Shown: positions 7,329 to 14,447 of the stretch, piece by piece
Layout: each line of letters opens with the position of its first letter
Position numbering within the stretch: the first letter of the stretch is position 1
Source of the DNA: Betaproteobacteria bacterium
GTDB lineage: Bacteria > Pseudomonadota > Gammaproteobacteria > Burkholderiales > SG8-41
Direction of reading: 5' to 3'
DNA length: 17,147 nt
Assembly (NCBI GenBank): GCA_016177355.1
Contig: JACOVL010000033.1
Location: 1-17,147, forward strand
Position numbers and translations under genes: made by a program
Notes under the pieces: generated by a model
Databases searched by the model: none
What the model saw: only the letters and a program-made list of their open reading frames with translations
Told to the model about the DNA's origin: nothing

Positions 7329-8492
7329 ATGCCCGGCGCCCTGCCTGAATCCGCCGCGACGATCGAGGTCGTCGACACGCTCGCCGGCGTCGCAGCCGGC
7401 GAGTGGAACCGTCTCGCGAACGGCAACCCGTTTCTCAGCCATGAATTCCTGTCGGCGCTGCACGAAACGGGTTGCGCCGGCGCCGCGGCGGGATGGACGC
7501 CGCAGTTCCTGCTGGCGAAATCGCGCGGCGCGCTGGTCGGCGCGATGCCGCTCTACCTCAAGGCGCACTCCTACGGCGAGTACGTGTTCGACTGGGCGTG
7601 GGCCGAGGCCTATTACCGGAACGGCATCGCCTACTACCCCAAGCTGGTCGCGGCGGTGCCGTTCACGCCGGTGACGGGAACGCGGCTGCTCGCGGCGGAC
7701 CCGGCCGCGCGCGAGCTATTGATCGCCGCGGCGCTCGAGCTTGCCCGCCGCCTGGGCGTCTCGTCGCTGCATTGCCTGTTTCCGACGCGCGCGGAGGCCC
7801 GGCGGCTGCAAGCGCACGGCATGATGGCGCGCACCACCGTGCAGTTTCACTGGGTCAACCGCGGCTATGGAAACTTCGAGGAATTCCTCGGCGGCTTCAG
7901 CCACGACAAGCGCAAGAAGGTGCGGCAGGAGCGCCGCAAGATAGACGCGGCCGGCATCCGTTTCCAATGGCTGGAGGGAGACCGGATCACCGAGCGCGAC
8001 TGGGCGTTCTTCAACCGCTGCTACCAGAAAACGTACCGCGAGCACGGCTCAACGCCCTACCTCAGTCTCGAGTTCTTCCGCCGCATCGGCAGGACCCTGC
8101 CGCAGCGCGTCGTGCTGATCGTCGCCGAGCGTGATGGCGTCCCGATCGCCTCCTCCCTCAACATCCGGGACGCCGGCAGGCTGTGCGGCCGTTACTGGGG
8201 CGCAGTGCAGCACTACCCCGGCCTGCATTTCGAGACCTGCTACTACCAGGGCATCGAGTATTGCATCGCGCGCGGCATCGCTGCGTTCGAGGGCGGCTCG
8301 CGGGGGGAACATAAGCTCGCGCGCGGGCTGGAGCCGGTCGAGACCTGCTCGGCGCACTGGCTCGCGCACCCCGAGTTCGCCGCGGCGGTCGGGCAATTCC
8401 TCGCGCGCGAGACGCGCGGCATGGGACACTATCTCGACGAGCTCAACGAGCGCAGCCCGTACAAGCGCGTGCGCGAAGGGAGAGCACCATAG
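7329..8492 (+). CDS. FemAB-like GNAT family protein (DUF482/COG3146)
   Basis: 387 residues, the usual length for the family annotated as GNAT N-acetyltransferase or 'peptidogalycan biosynthesis' (FemAB_like, PF04339). Family-like landmarks are NPFLSHEFLSALHETG near the N-terminus, the VFDWAWAEAYYRNG and YYPKLVAAVPFTPVTG blocks, HDKRKKVRQERRKI in the middle, and FEGGSRGEHKLARG followed by AHWLAHPEF near the C-terminus. No signal peptide or membrane segment is seen, so it should be cytoplasmic. FemAB relatives transfer aminoacyl groups to peptidoglycan precursors, but the substrate of this subfamily is not known to me and I do not assign one. The start ATG 7329 is the first in frame and has no clear ribosome binding site. 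The stop TAG overlaps the possible AUA start of the following SulP gene by three bases (ATAG at 8489-8492), suggesting coupling. Confidence 0.85.
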   Translation: MPGALPESAATIEVVDTLAGVAAGEWNRLANGNPFLSHEFLSALHETGCAGAAAGWTPQFLLAKSRGALVGAMPLYLKAHSYGEYVFDWAWAEAYYRNGIAYYPKLVAAVPFTPVTGTRLLAADPAARELLIAAALELARRLGVSSLHCLFPTRAEARRLQAHGMMARTTVQFHWVNRGYGNFEEFLGGFSHDKRKKVRQERRKIDAAGIRFQWLEGDRITERDWAFFNRCYQKTYREHGSTPYLSLEFFRRIGRTLPQRVVLIVAERDGVPIASSLNIRDAGRLCGRYWGAVQHYPGLHFETCYYQGIEYCIARGIAAFEGGSRGEHKLARGLEPVETCSAHWLAHPEFAAAVGQFLARETRGMGHYLDELNERSPYKRVREGRAP

Positions 8493-8545
8493 AAACAACG
8501 ACCAAACAGCAATGGGGTTACGGCCTGCCGGACCAGGCGCATGCG

Positions 8546-10807
8546 GTGCGCCCGCAACCCGAACCCCCGGCTCCATCCGGCAAGCTGCTGCCCTGGCTGC
8601 GGCACCTGCGCGGCGACCTGCTGGGCGGGTTCACCGCCGCGGTGCTGACCATACCGGTCAGCATGGGCTACGGGCTGCTCGCGCTTTCCGCTCTCGGCGA
8701 AAATTACGTTGCGACCGCGATCCTCGCCGGGCTCTACGCGCCGGTCATCGGCTGCGTCGTCGCCGTGCTGCTCGGCGCGAACACCACGATGATCTATTCG
8801 CCGCGCAGCATCGTCACCTTCCTCATCGGCTCCATCGTGCTGCATAACCTGGCGCTGTCCGGCGTGCCGGCTCTGCAGACGGCGGGTCCCGGCGCACTGC
8901 TCGTGCTCGCCTTCCTGCTGGTATTCATCGCGGGCGGTTTCCAGCTGCTGTTCGGCCTGCTGCGGCTGGGCAGCGTGGTGAAGTACATCCCGGCGCCGGT
9001 CTTTGCCGGCTTCCAGAACGCGGCGGCGGTGCTGATATTCCTGTCCCAGGCCAACGCCATGCTCGGCCTCGGGAAGCCGCTGTCCTCGTTCAGCATCGTC
9101 ACGCTCCCCGGCGCCGTGCAGCCCCTCACCCTGCTGGTCGGCGCCGCCACCTGCGCGCTGATCCTGAAAGGCGCGCGCATCACCAGGGCCGTCCCGCCGA
9201 CGATACTCGGGCTGATCGGCGGCGTTGCGCTCTACTACCTGTTCGCCCTGCTCGGCCTGCGCGAGCATCTGGGCCCGGTCGTGGGCGCCATCCCTTTCGC
9301 CTGGCCGCCTCCTAATTTCATCAGTGAATTCAATGACATAGTTACTGGACCCCAAGCCCTGCAAATCCTGCCGGTGCTGCTGGCCGGGGCGGCCAGCCTC
9401 GCGATCGTCGCTTCGCTCGACGGGCTGCTGTGCGCGCGCCTGGTCGAAGCCGATTCCGGCAAGCGCATGCACGGCAACCGCGAGCTGGTGCGGCTCGGCG
9501 CCGGCAACATGGTCGCCGCGTGCTTCGGCGGCATCGCCAACGGCATCAATCTCGGCTCGAGTTTCGCCAACCATCGCAGCGGCGCGCGCACGCCGCTCTC
9601 GCTGCTGGTGCACGCCGCCGTCATCCTGCTCGCCGTCGCCGCGTTCTCGCCGCTCATCAGCTACCTGCCGCGCGTCGTGATCGCGGCGATGCTGGTGGTG
9701 GTGGCGATCCAGCTCGTGGACCGCTGGACACTGCAAATCGTGCGCAAGCTCGCCGCGCGCGACTTCACCAGCGCGCAGAGCGTGCTGCTCGACCTGCTGA
9801 TCATCGTGATCGTGGCGGTGGTCGCGGTCACCATGAACCTGGTGATCGCCGTCGCGATCGGCGTGGCGGTGACGGTGCTGTTCTTCCTGTTCCGCATGAG
9901 CAAGTCGGTGATCCGCCGCGCCTATCGCTGCGACGCCGTGCACTCGCGCAGGACCCGCGAGCCCCGGCTCATGGATATCCTCTCCCGCGACGGCGGCAGG
10001 ATCCTGGTGCTCGAGCTCGAAGGGCCGGTCTTTTTCGGCACCGCTGAAAATCTCGCGCTCTATCTGGAATCGGCGTGGCGCGACCACGTTTCCTACGTGA
10101 TCATGGACCTCAAGCGCGTCAACGAGATTGACAGCACCGGCGCCAAGGTCCTGCTGCAAGCGCACGACCGCCTGACCCGGGAAGGCAAGTACCTGCTGCT
10201 GAGCTCCTTCCCGGAAGGCACCCCGCTCGCCAACTTCCTCAAGGACATGGGCGTGACCGCGGCGCTCACGCGCAACCGCCTGTTTCCCGATCTCGACCGC
10301 GCGATGGAATGGGCCGAGGACCATCTGATCCTCGCGCAGCTGGGGGACGTGGAGTCCGGCGCCGAATTCCCGTTTGGCCGGCTCGACGTGTTCGCCCACA
10401 TGGACGAGACGGAACTCCCGGTGGTCAAGCAGGCGCTGTCACGGCGGTTTTACCGCAAAGGCGACGTATTGTTCCGGGAAGGCGACAACAGCGACGAGCT
10501 CTACGTCATCGCCAAGGGCAGCGCCAGCGTGCGGCTGCGGCTCTCGGGGGCGGAGCGCGAGACCCGTCTCATCACCTTCTCGCCCGGGACCGTGTTCGGC
10601 GAGGTGGCGCTGCTCGACCAGGAGGCGCGCTCGGCGACGGTCGAGGCGGACGAGGAGCTGGTGTGCTACGTGCTCACGCGCCGCGACTTCGAGCAGCTCA
10701 CCCGCGAGCATCCCCTGATCGCGATCAAGCTGCTCACCAACCTCGGGCGCGAGCTCTCCGGCCGCCTGCGCCGCGCGAACCGCACCATCTACCAGCTCGC
10801 AAGCTGA
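8546..10807 (+). CDS. SulP (SLC26-type) anion transporter with STAS and cyclic-nucleotide-binding domains
   Basis: 753 residues from GTG 8546, longer than standard SulP proteins of 500-600. Residues about 15-440 hold the multi-pass membrane domain, starting LRGDLLGGFTAAVLTIPVSMGYG, a typical first SulP helix. The STAS domain covers about 476-590 with the EIDSTGAKVL motif (DSTG at 529-532). A Crp-type cNMP-binding domain occupies about 605-735, with phosphate-binding cassette FGEVALLDQEARSATVEA and its FGE (684-686) and Arg695 in place. The likely role is uptake or exchange of sulfate, bicarbonate or another anion at the inner membrane, gated by a cyclic nucleotide; substrate and ligand are inferred only. 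The true start is uncertain. The frame is open upstream through 8489, where AUA follows an AGGGAGA Shine-Dalgarno, giving 19 more residues. It converges on the esterase gene with a 7-bp gap. Confidence 0.9.
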   Translation: MRPQPEPPAPSGKLLPWLRHLRGDLLGGFTAAVLTIPVSMGYGLLALSALGENYVATAILAGLYAPVIGCVVAVLLGANTTMIYSPRSIVTFLIGSIVLHNLALSGVPALQTAGPGALLVLAFLLVFIAGGFQLLFGLLRLGSVVKYIPAPVFAGFQNAAAVLIFLSQANAMLGLGKPLSSFSIVTLPGAVQPLTLLVGAATCALILKGARITRAVPPTILGLIGGVALYYLFALLGLREHLGPVVGAIPFAWPPPNFISEFNDIVTGPQALQILPVLLAGAASLAIVASLDGLLCARLVEADSGKRMHGNRELVRLGAGNMVAACFGGIANGINLGSSFANHRSGARTPLSLLVHAAVILLAVAAFSPLISYLPRVVIAAMLVVVAIQLVDRWTLQIVRKLAARDFTSAQSVLLDLLIIVIVAVVAVTMNLVIAVAIGVAVTVLFFLFRMSKSVIRRAYRCDAVHSRRTREPRLMDILSRDGGRILVLELEGPVFFGTAENLALYLESAWRDHVSYVIMDLKRVNEIDSTGAKVLLQAHDRLTREGKYLLLSSFPEGTPLANFLKDMGVTAALTRNRLFPDLDRAMEWAEDHLILAQLGDVESGAEFPFGRLDVFAHMDETELPVVKQALSRRFYRKGDVLFREGDNSDELYVIAKGSASVRLRLSGAERETRLITFSPGTVFGEVALLDQEARSATVEADEELVCYVLTRRDFEQLTREHPLIAIKLLTNLGRELSGRLRRANRTIYQLAS

Positions 10808-10814
10808 CCGTCGT

Positions 10815-11786
10815 TCATTTCGCCTCGCGGCGGAAGCGCGAGAAGAACCGCCACATTTCCGCGTTGGCGTCGATCACGGCGGTGCCGGGTCCGAGCAGCA
10901 GCGGCAGGTAGTCCTGAACTCCGCCCGGCCAGACGTGGCCGGCGCCGGTGAGCTTCCACAACACGACTTCGGTCCCGGCGATGCACGGCTTGTAGGTCAA
11001 CCGCGTTGCGGTATGCCCCGCATCGGGCGCGCCGGGTCTTCCGGTCGCGTACGCCACGGCCGCGGGCTGCACCGGGCATTGATTGCGGTCGAGCCATTTT
11101 TTCAGCATCGCACCCACCGGCTGATGGAACACGCGCGTGTCGGTCAGCGGGAACGCCGGGCCGAGCCCGCCGCCGTAGAGCGCGCGCGCGTCGTCCACGC
11201 TGTGGATGTGCATCACCGGCACCGGCAGCCGCGGCGCGAAGCGCGGCAGCGTCATCGCGCCCGCGACGCCCGCCACCGCGGCGATGCGCTCCGGCGCCTC
11301 GGCCGCCAGGCGGTACGCCATCATCGAGCCGTTCGACAGCCCGGTCGCGTAAACGCGGGCGCGGTTGATCGGAATGCGTTTCGCCAGATCGTCGAGCACC
11401 GCCAGCGCGTAGCCGACATCATCCATGCGCGCCGCCGCGGCCGAGCCGCAGCAGGTGCCGGCGTTCCAGGTGAGAAAGCGCCCGGCGATGCCGCCGGTGC
11501 CGTTGGGATAAACGGCGATGAAGCCCTCGCGGTCGGCCGTCCCGTCCATCCGCACGTAGGCCTGATGCGCCTTCGCGTGGCCGCCGCCGCCATGAAAATT
11601 GATCACCACCGGCAGCGGCCGCCCGGCCTGCGCCTGCGGCGGGACATGAACCAGGTAGCTGCGGCGCAGCGCTTTGTGTGTCAGCGCGAATTCGTGGTCC
11701 CCCGGCGCCAGCGCCGCAGCCGCAGCCAGCGGCAGCGCGAGCAACACGGCCGGGAACAGCTGATGAAGCAATGAATGCGGAGTCAT
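10815..11786 (-). CDS. Secreted alpha/beta-hydrolase, PHB depolymerase / feruloyl esterase family (LpqC-like)
   Basis: 323 residues from ATG 11786. The N-terminus MTPHSLLHQLF plus a Leu/Ala-rich stretch to about residue 26 is a signal peptide, so the product is probably periplasmic or secreted. The hydrolase shows NFHGGGGH at 63-70 (oxyanion-hole region), WNAGTCCGSA at 107-116 followed by DDVGY (as in the esterase_PHB/COG3509 family), nucleophile Ser151 in GLSNG, Asp198/199 in HSVDD, and His284 in GAGHVWPG. Two further cysteines, at 237 and 268, could form a disulfide. The likely activity is hydrolysis of an ester such as polyhydroxybutyrate or feruloyl esters; the substrate cannot be told from sequence. 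An in-frame ATG at 11816 would add ten polar residues before the signal peptide and has a weaker ribosome site than 11786 (TAGG, 7 bases upstream). It is convergent with the SulP gene and divergent from the NUDIX gene (71-bp gap). Confidence 0.88.
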   Translation of the reverse strand: MTPHSLLHQLFPAVLLALPLAAAAALAPGDHEFALTHKALRRSYLVHVPPQAQAGRPLPVVINFHGGGGHAKAHQAYVRMDGTADREGFIAVYPNGTGGIAGRFLTWNAGTCCGSAAAARMDDVGYALAVLDDLAKRIPINRARVYATGLSNGSMMAYRLAAEAPERIAAVAGVAGAMTLPRFAPRLPVPVMHIHSVDDARALYGGGLGPAFPLTDTRVFHQPVGAMLKKWLDRNQCPVQPAAVAYATGRPGAPDAGHTATRLTYKPCIAGTEVVLWKLTGAGHVWPGGVQDYLPLLLGPGTAVIDANAEMWRFFSRFRREAK

Positions 11787-11857
11787 GCGAGCGCCTATTT
11801 GTCTCGTCGCCGGCATGTTACCGTATTGAATTATCGAGCCACAGGACTTGTATCGTC

Positions 11858-12403
11858 ATGAAATTCTGCAGTCATTGCGGCGCCCCGGTGACGCTGCGCG
11901 TGCCGCCGGGCGACACGCTGCCGCGCCACGTGTGCGACGCCTGCCACGCCATCCACTACCAGAACCCGCGCATGGTGGTGGGCTGCATCGTCGAGTGGGA
12001 AGACCGGATCCTCCTGTGCCGCCGCGGCATCGAGCCGCGGCACGGGTTGTGGACGGTGCCCGCCGGCTTCATGGAAAACGGCGAGACCACGTTCCAGGGC
12101 GCGCTGCGCGAGACGCTGGAGGAAGCTCACGCCCGCGTGGAAATCGACTCGCTCTACGCGCTCTACAACATCCCCCACATCAACCAGGTCTACCTGCTGT
12201 TCCGCGCGCGCTTGCTGGACACCGCCATCAGCCCCGGCGCCGAGACGCTTGAAGTGAAGCTGTGCCCGGAAAATGAAATCCCCTGGGAGCGGATCGCTTT
12301 CGCCAGCATCCGCAACGCGCTGGCTCATTATTTCAGCGACCGCAAGCGGGGCGCATACCCGTTCCACACGGGCACCATCGAGCCCGCGCCGGCGAAGAAA
12401 TAG
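11858..12403 (+). CDS. NUDIX hydrolase with N-terminal zinc ribbon
   Basis: 181 residues. The N-terminus MKFCSHCG together with CDAC at 26-29 gives four cysteines (4, 7, 26, 29), forming the zinc-ribbon of the Nudt_N_2/COG1051-type NUDIX proteins. The Nudix box runs from Gly70: GFMENGE, then RETLEEA at 84-90, with the metal-binding glutamates 85, 88 and 89 present. The normal glycine near the end of the box is Ala, as in relatives of this subgroup. The enzyme would cleave a nucleoside diphosphate linked to another moiety (for example ADP-ribose or NADH); the exact substrate is unknown. The start was placed at ATG 11858 because the zinc ribbon begins there; the frame is open further upstream to about 11678, but that part antisenses the esterase signal-peptide region and has no NUDIX similarity. 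A 7-bp inverted repeat (12388-12394 and 12412-12418) spans the stop, without a T-tract. Confidence 0.92.
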   Translation: MKFCSHCGAPVTLRVPPGDTLPRHVCDACHAIHYQNPRMVVGCIVEWEDRILLCRRGIEPRHGLWTVPAGFMENGETTFQGALRETLEEAHARVEIDSLYALYNIPHINQVYLLFRARLLDTAISPGAETLEVKLCPENEIPWERIAFASIRNALAHYFSDRKRGAYPFHTGTIEPAPAKK

Positions 12404-12611
12404 CGTGGAAACGCCGGCCGCGCCGACGGGTCCAACTTGAGACTGATGCTCCGCAGCAATTTTCCGATACTGTCAAGAAACTCTTTTCAAAACGGCAACT
12501 TAGGCGTAACATTTACGGGGTTTGCGCAGTCGTCATTAGAGTCATCATAGCGGTGTCATCGCGCAAGTCGCTGAATCGTTAAAGTAAAAAAAGCAGCACC
12601 CAGGAGCAGGA
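12404..12611 (+). promoter_or_regulatory. Leader/promoter region of the 2-oxoacid oxidoreductase operon
   Basis: 208 bp with no gene on either strand, and more AT-rich than its flanks. One possible sigma-70 pair is TTTTCA (12484-12489) and TAACAT with a 17-bp spacer, each matching consensus at four of six positions. Three GTCAT copies, at 12532, 12541 and 12555, could be operator half-sites, but the spacing is uneven. The ribosome binding site is excellent: AGGAG at 12602-12606, five bases before the TTG start at 12612. Only the ribosome site is well supported; promoter and operator are tentative. Confidence 0.4.
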
Positions 12612-14447
12612 TTGAAACCCACCGACATCGGTCATCCCGGCTACTTTCATAAAGTCGTTGACTGTCAGTGGGCGTGCCCGGCCCACACCCCCGTTCCCGA
12701 GTACATCCGCTTGATCGCTGCCGGGCGTTACGGCGACGCCTACATGGTGAACTGGCACTCGAACGTGTTCCCCGGCATCCTCGGGCGCACCTGCGATCGC
12801 CCGTGCGAGCCGGCATGCCGCCGCGGGCGCGTCGAGGAGCGCAACGCGGAAAAGCCCGAGCCGGTGGCGATCTGCCGCTTGAAACGCGTGGCTGCGGACA
12901 ACAAGGAAGACATCCGCGGCCGTCTGCCGAAACCCCCGCAGCAGAAGAACGGCAAGCGCATCGCCTGCATCGGCGCCGGGCCCGCCTCCCTTACCGTCGC
13001 GCGCGATCTCGCGCCGCTCGGCTACTCGGTCACCGTGTTCGACCAGGACCCGCGCGCCGGCGGCATGATTCTCTCGCAGATCCCGCGCTTCCGCCTGCCG
13101 CTCGAGGTGATCGACGAGGAAGTCGGCTACGTCCTCGATCTCGGCGTCGAGTTCAGGGGCGGCGTGAAAATAGACAGCCTGAAGCGGCTGCTGACGGAAA
13201 ATTTCGACGCGGTCTTCGTCGGCAGCGGCGCCCCGCGCGGCCGCAACCTCGACATCCCCGGCAGGACGGAAGCCGCCGCCAACATCCACATCGGCATCGA
13301 CTGGCTCGCGAGCGTGTCGTTCGGGCATGTCAGCAGGATCGGCAAGCGCGTGATCGTGCTCGGCGGCGGCAATACCGCGATGGACTGCTGCCGCTCCTCC
13401 CGGCGCCTCGGCGGCGAGGACGTGAAGGTAATCGTGCGCTCGGGCTTCGAGGAGATGAAGGCCTCGCCGTGGGAGAAAGAGGACGCGCAGCACGAAGGCA
13501 TCCCGATCCTCAATTACCTGGTTCCCAAGGCGTTCCTGCACGAAAACGGCAGGCTCACCGGCATGACCTTCGAGAAGGTGAAGGCGGTCTACGACGGGGA
13601 GGGAGAAAAGCGGGGCCGCCGCCTGGTGCCGACCGGCGAGCCGGACCAGCGCTTCGAATGCGACGACGTGCTGGTGGCGGTGGGACAGGAGAACGCTTTC
13701 CCCTGGATCGAGCGCGATATCGGGATCCAGTTCGACCCGTCGGGCATGCCGAAAGTGGACAAGGTGACGATGCAGTCCACGCTGCCGAATGTGTTCTTCG
13801 GCGGCGACTCCGCGTTCGGCCCCAAGAACATCATCTGGGCGGTCGCCCACGGGCACGACGCGGCGATCTCGATCGACAAGCTGTGCCAGGGCGAGGACAT
13901 CAGGGAACGCCCGGGACCGCTGGTCAACCTGATGTCGCAGAAGATGGGCATCCACGAGTGGAGCTACGACAACGACGTCTCCCCCGAGAGCCGCTACCAG
14001 GTGCCGTGGCGCGACAAGAAGGTGACGCTGAAGGACATCAAGGTCGAGGTCGAGATGGGCTTCGACGCGAAAGCGGCCTTTGCCGAAGCGCAACGGTGCC
14101 TCAACTGCGACGTGCAGACGGTGTTCACCACCCGGCTCTGCATCGAGTGCGACGCCTGCGTGGACATCTGCCCGATGGACTGCATCACGTTCACGGCCAA
14201 CGGCGAGGAGGAGGCACTGCGCGCGCGGCTGAACGCGCCCGCGGAGAACCGCGCGCAGGACCTGTACGTCGCCGACGGGCTCAAGACCGGGCGCATCATG
14301 GCGAAGGACGAGGACGTCTGCCTGCACTGCGGCCTGTGCGCCGAGCGCTGCCCCACCGGGGCGTGGGACATGCAGAAATTCCTGCTCGACCTGACGCACG
14401 CGGGCCCGGGCTGCCGCAAGGCCCCGCCCGAGAGGAAGGCCGCATGA
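12612..14447 (+). CDS. FAD- and Fe-S-containing NAD(P)H oxidoreductase (GltD-like), partner of the 2-oxoacid oxidoreductase
   Basis: 611 residues. The N-terminal Fer4_20-type domain (about 1-110) has cysteines 18, 22, 61, 65 and 69, as in glutamate synthase small subunits. Residues 121-126 (GAGPAS) bind FAD and 251-256 (GGGNTA) bind NAD(P)H. The flavin domain ends near 425 (FFGGDSAFGPKN). The C-terminus adds a two-cluster ferredoxin: CxxCxxCxxxCP at 510-521 and again at 570-581. It should carry electrons between the 2-oxoacid oxidoreductase and NAD(P). It matches the FAD-containing third subunit described for 2-oxoglutarate:NADP oxidoreductase of Azoarcus evansii in size and cofactors; that is my recollection of the family, not a search. 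The start is TTG with a strong AGGAG site; no better in-frame ATG exists. Its stop overlaps the next start as ATGA. It is not ordinary gltD: no gltB is adjacent and the ferredoxin tail is extra. Confidence 0.88.
   Translation: MKPTDIGHPGYFHKVVDCQWACPAHTPVPEYIRLIAAGRYGDAYMVNWHSNVFPGILGRTCDRPCEPACRRGRVEERNAEKPEPVAICRLKRVAADNKEDIRGRLPKPPQQKNGKRIACIGAGPASLTVARDLAPLGYSVTVFDQDPRAGGMILSQIPRFRLPLEVIDEEVGYVLDLGVEFRGGVKIDSLKRLLTENFDAVFVGSGAPRGRNLDIPGRTEAAANIHIGIDWLASVSFGHVSRIGKRVIVLGGGNTAMDCCRSSRRLGGEDVKVIVRSGFEEMKASPWEKEDAQHEGIPILNYLVPKAFLHENGRLTGMTFEKVKAVYDGEGEKRGRRLVPTGEPDQRFECDDVLVAVGQENAFPWIERDIGIQFDPSGMPKVDKVTMQSTLPNVFFGGDSAFGPKNIIWAVAHGHDAAISIDKLCQGEDIRERPGPLVNLMSQKMGIHEWSYDNDVSPESRYQVPWRDKKVTLKDIKVEVEMGFDAKAAFAEAQRCLNCDVQTVFTTRLCIECDACVDICPMDCITFTANGEEEALRARLNAPAENRAQDLYVADGLKTGRIMAKDEDVCLHCGLCAERCPTGAWDMQKFLLDLTHAGPGCRKAPPERKAA

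Noticed and set aside
8429..10399. 656-codon minus-strand frame opposite the SulP gene
   Set aside because: His/Arg/Glu/Gln-rich antisense shadow with no domain; the SulP helices and STAS motif are on the plus strand.
11787..11816. ATG 11816 as start of the esterase
   Set aside because: It would place ten polar residues before the signal peptide and lacks a good ribosome site; ATG 11786 fits an exported protein.
12388..12418. Possible terminator hairpin after the NUDIX gene
   Set aside because: 7-bp stem with a 17-base loop and no T-tract; too weak to call.
12668..14443. Long open stretch in a second plus frame upstream of korA, joined to it without a stop
   Set aside because: It lies over the FAD subunit gene, reads as Arg/Gly/Ala-rich low-complexity protein, and results from strong G/C third-position bias. 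The real korA start is the ATG at 14444 with a ribosome site.
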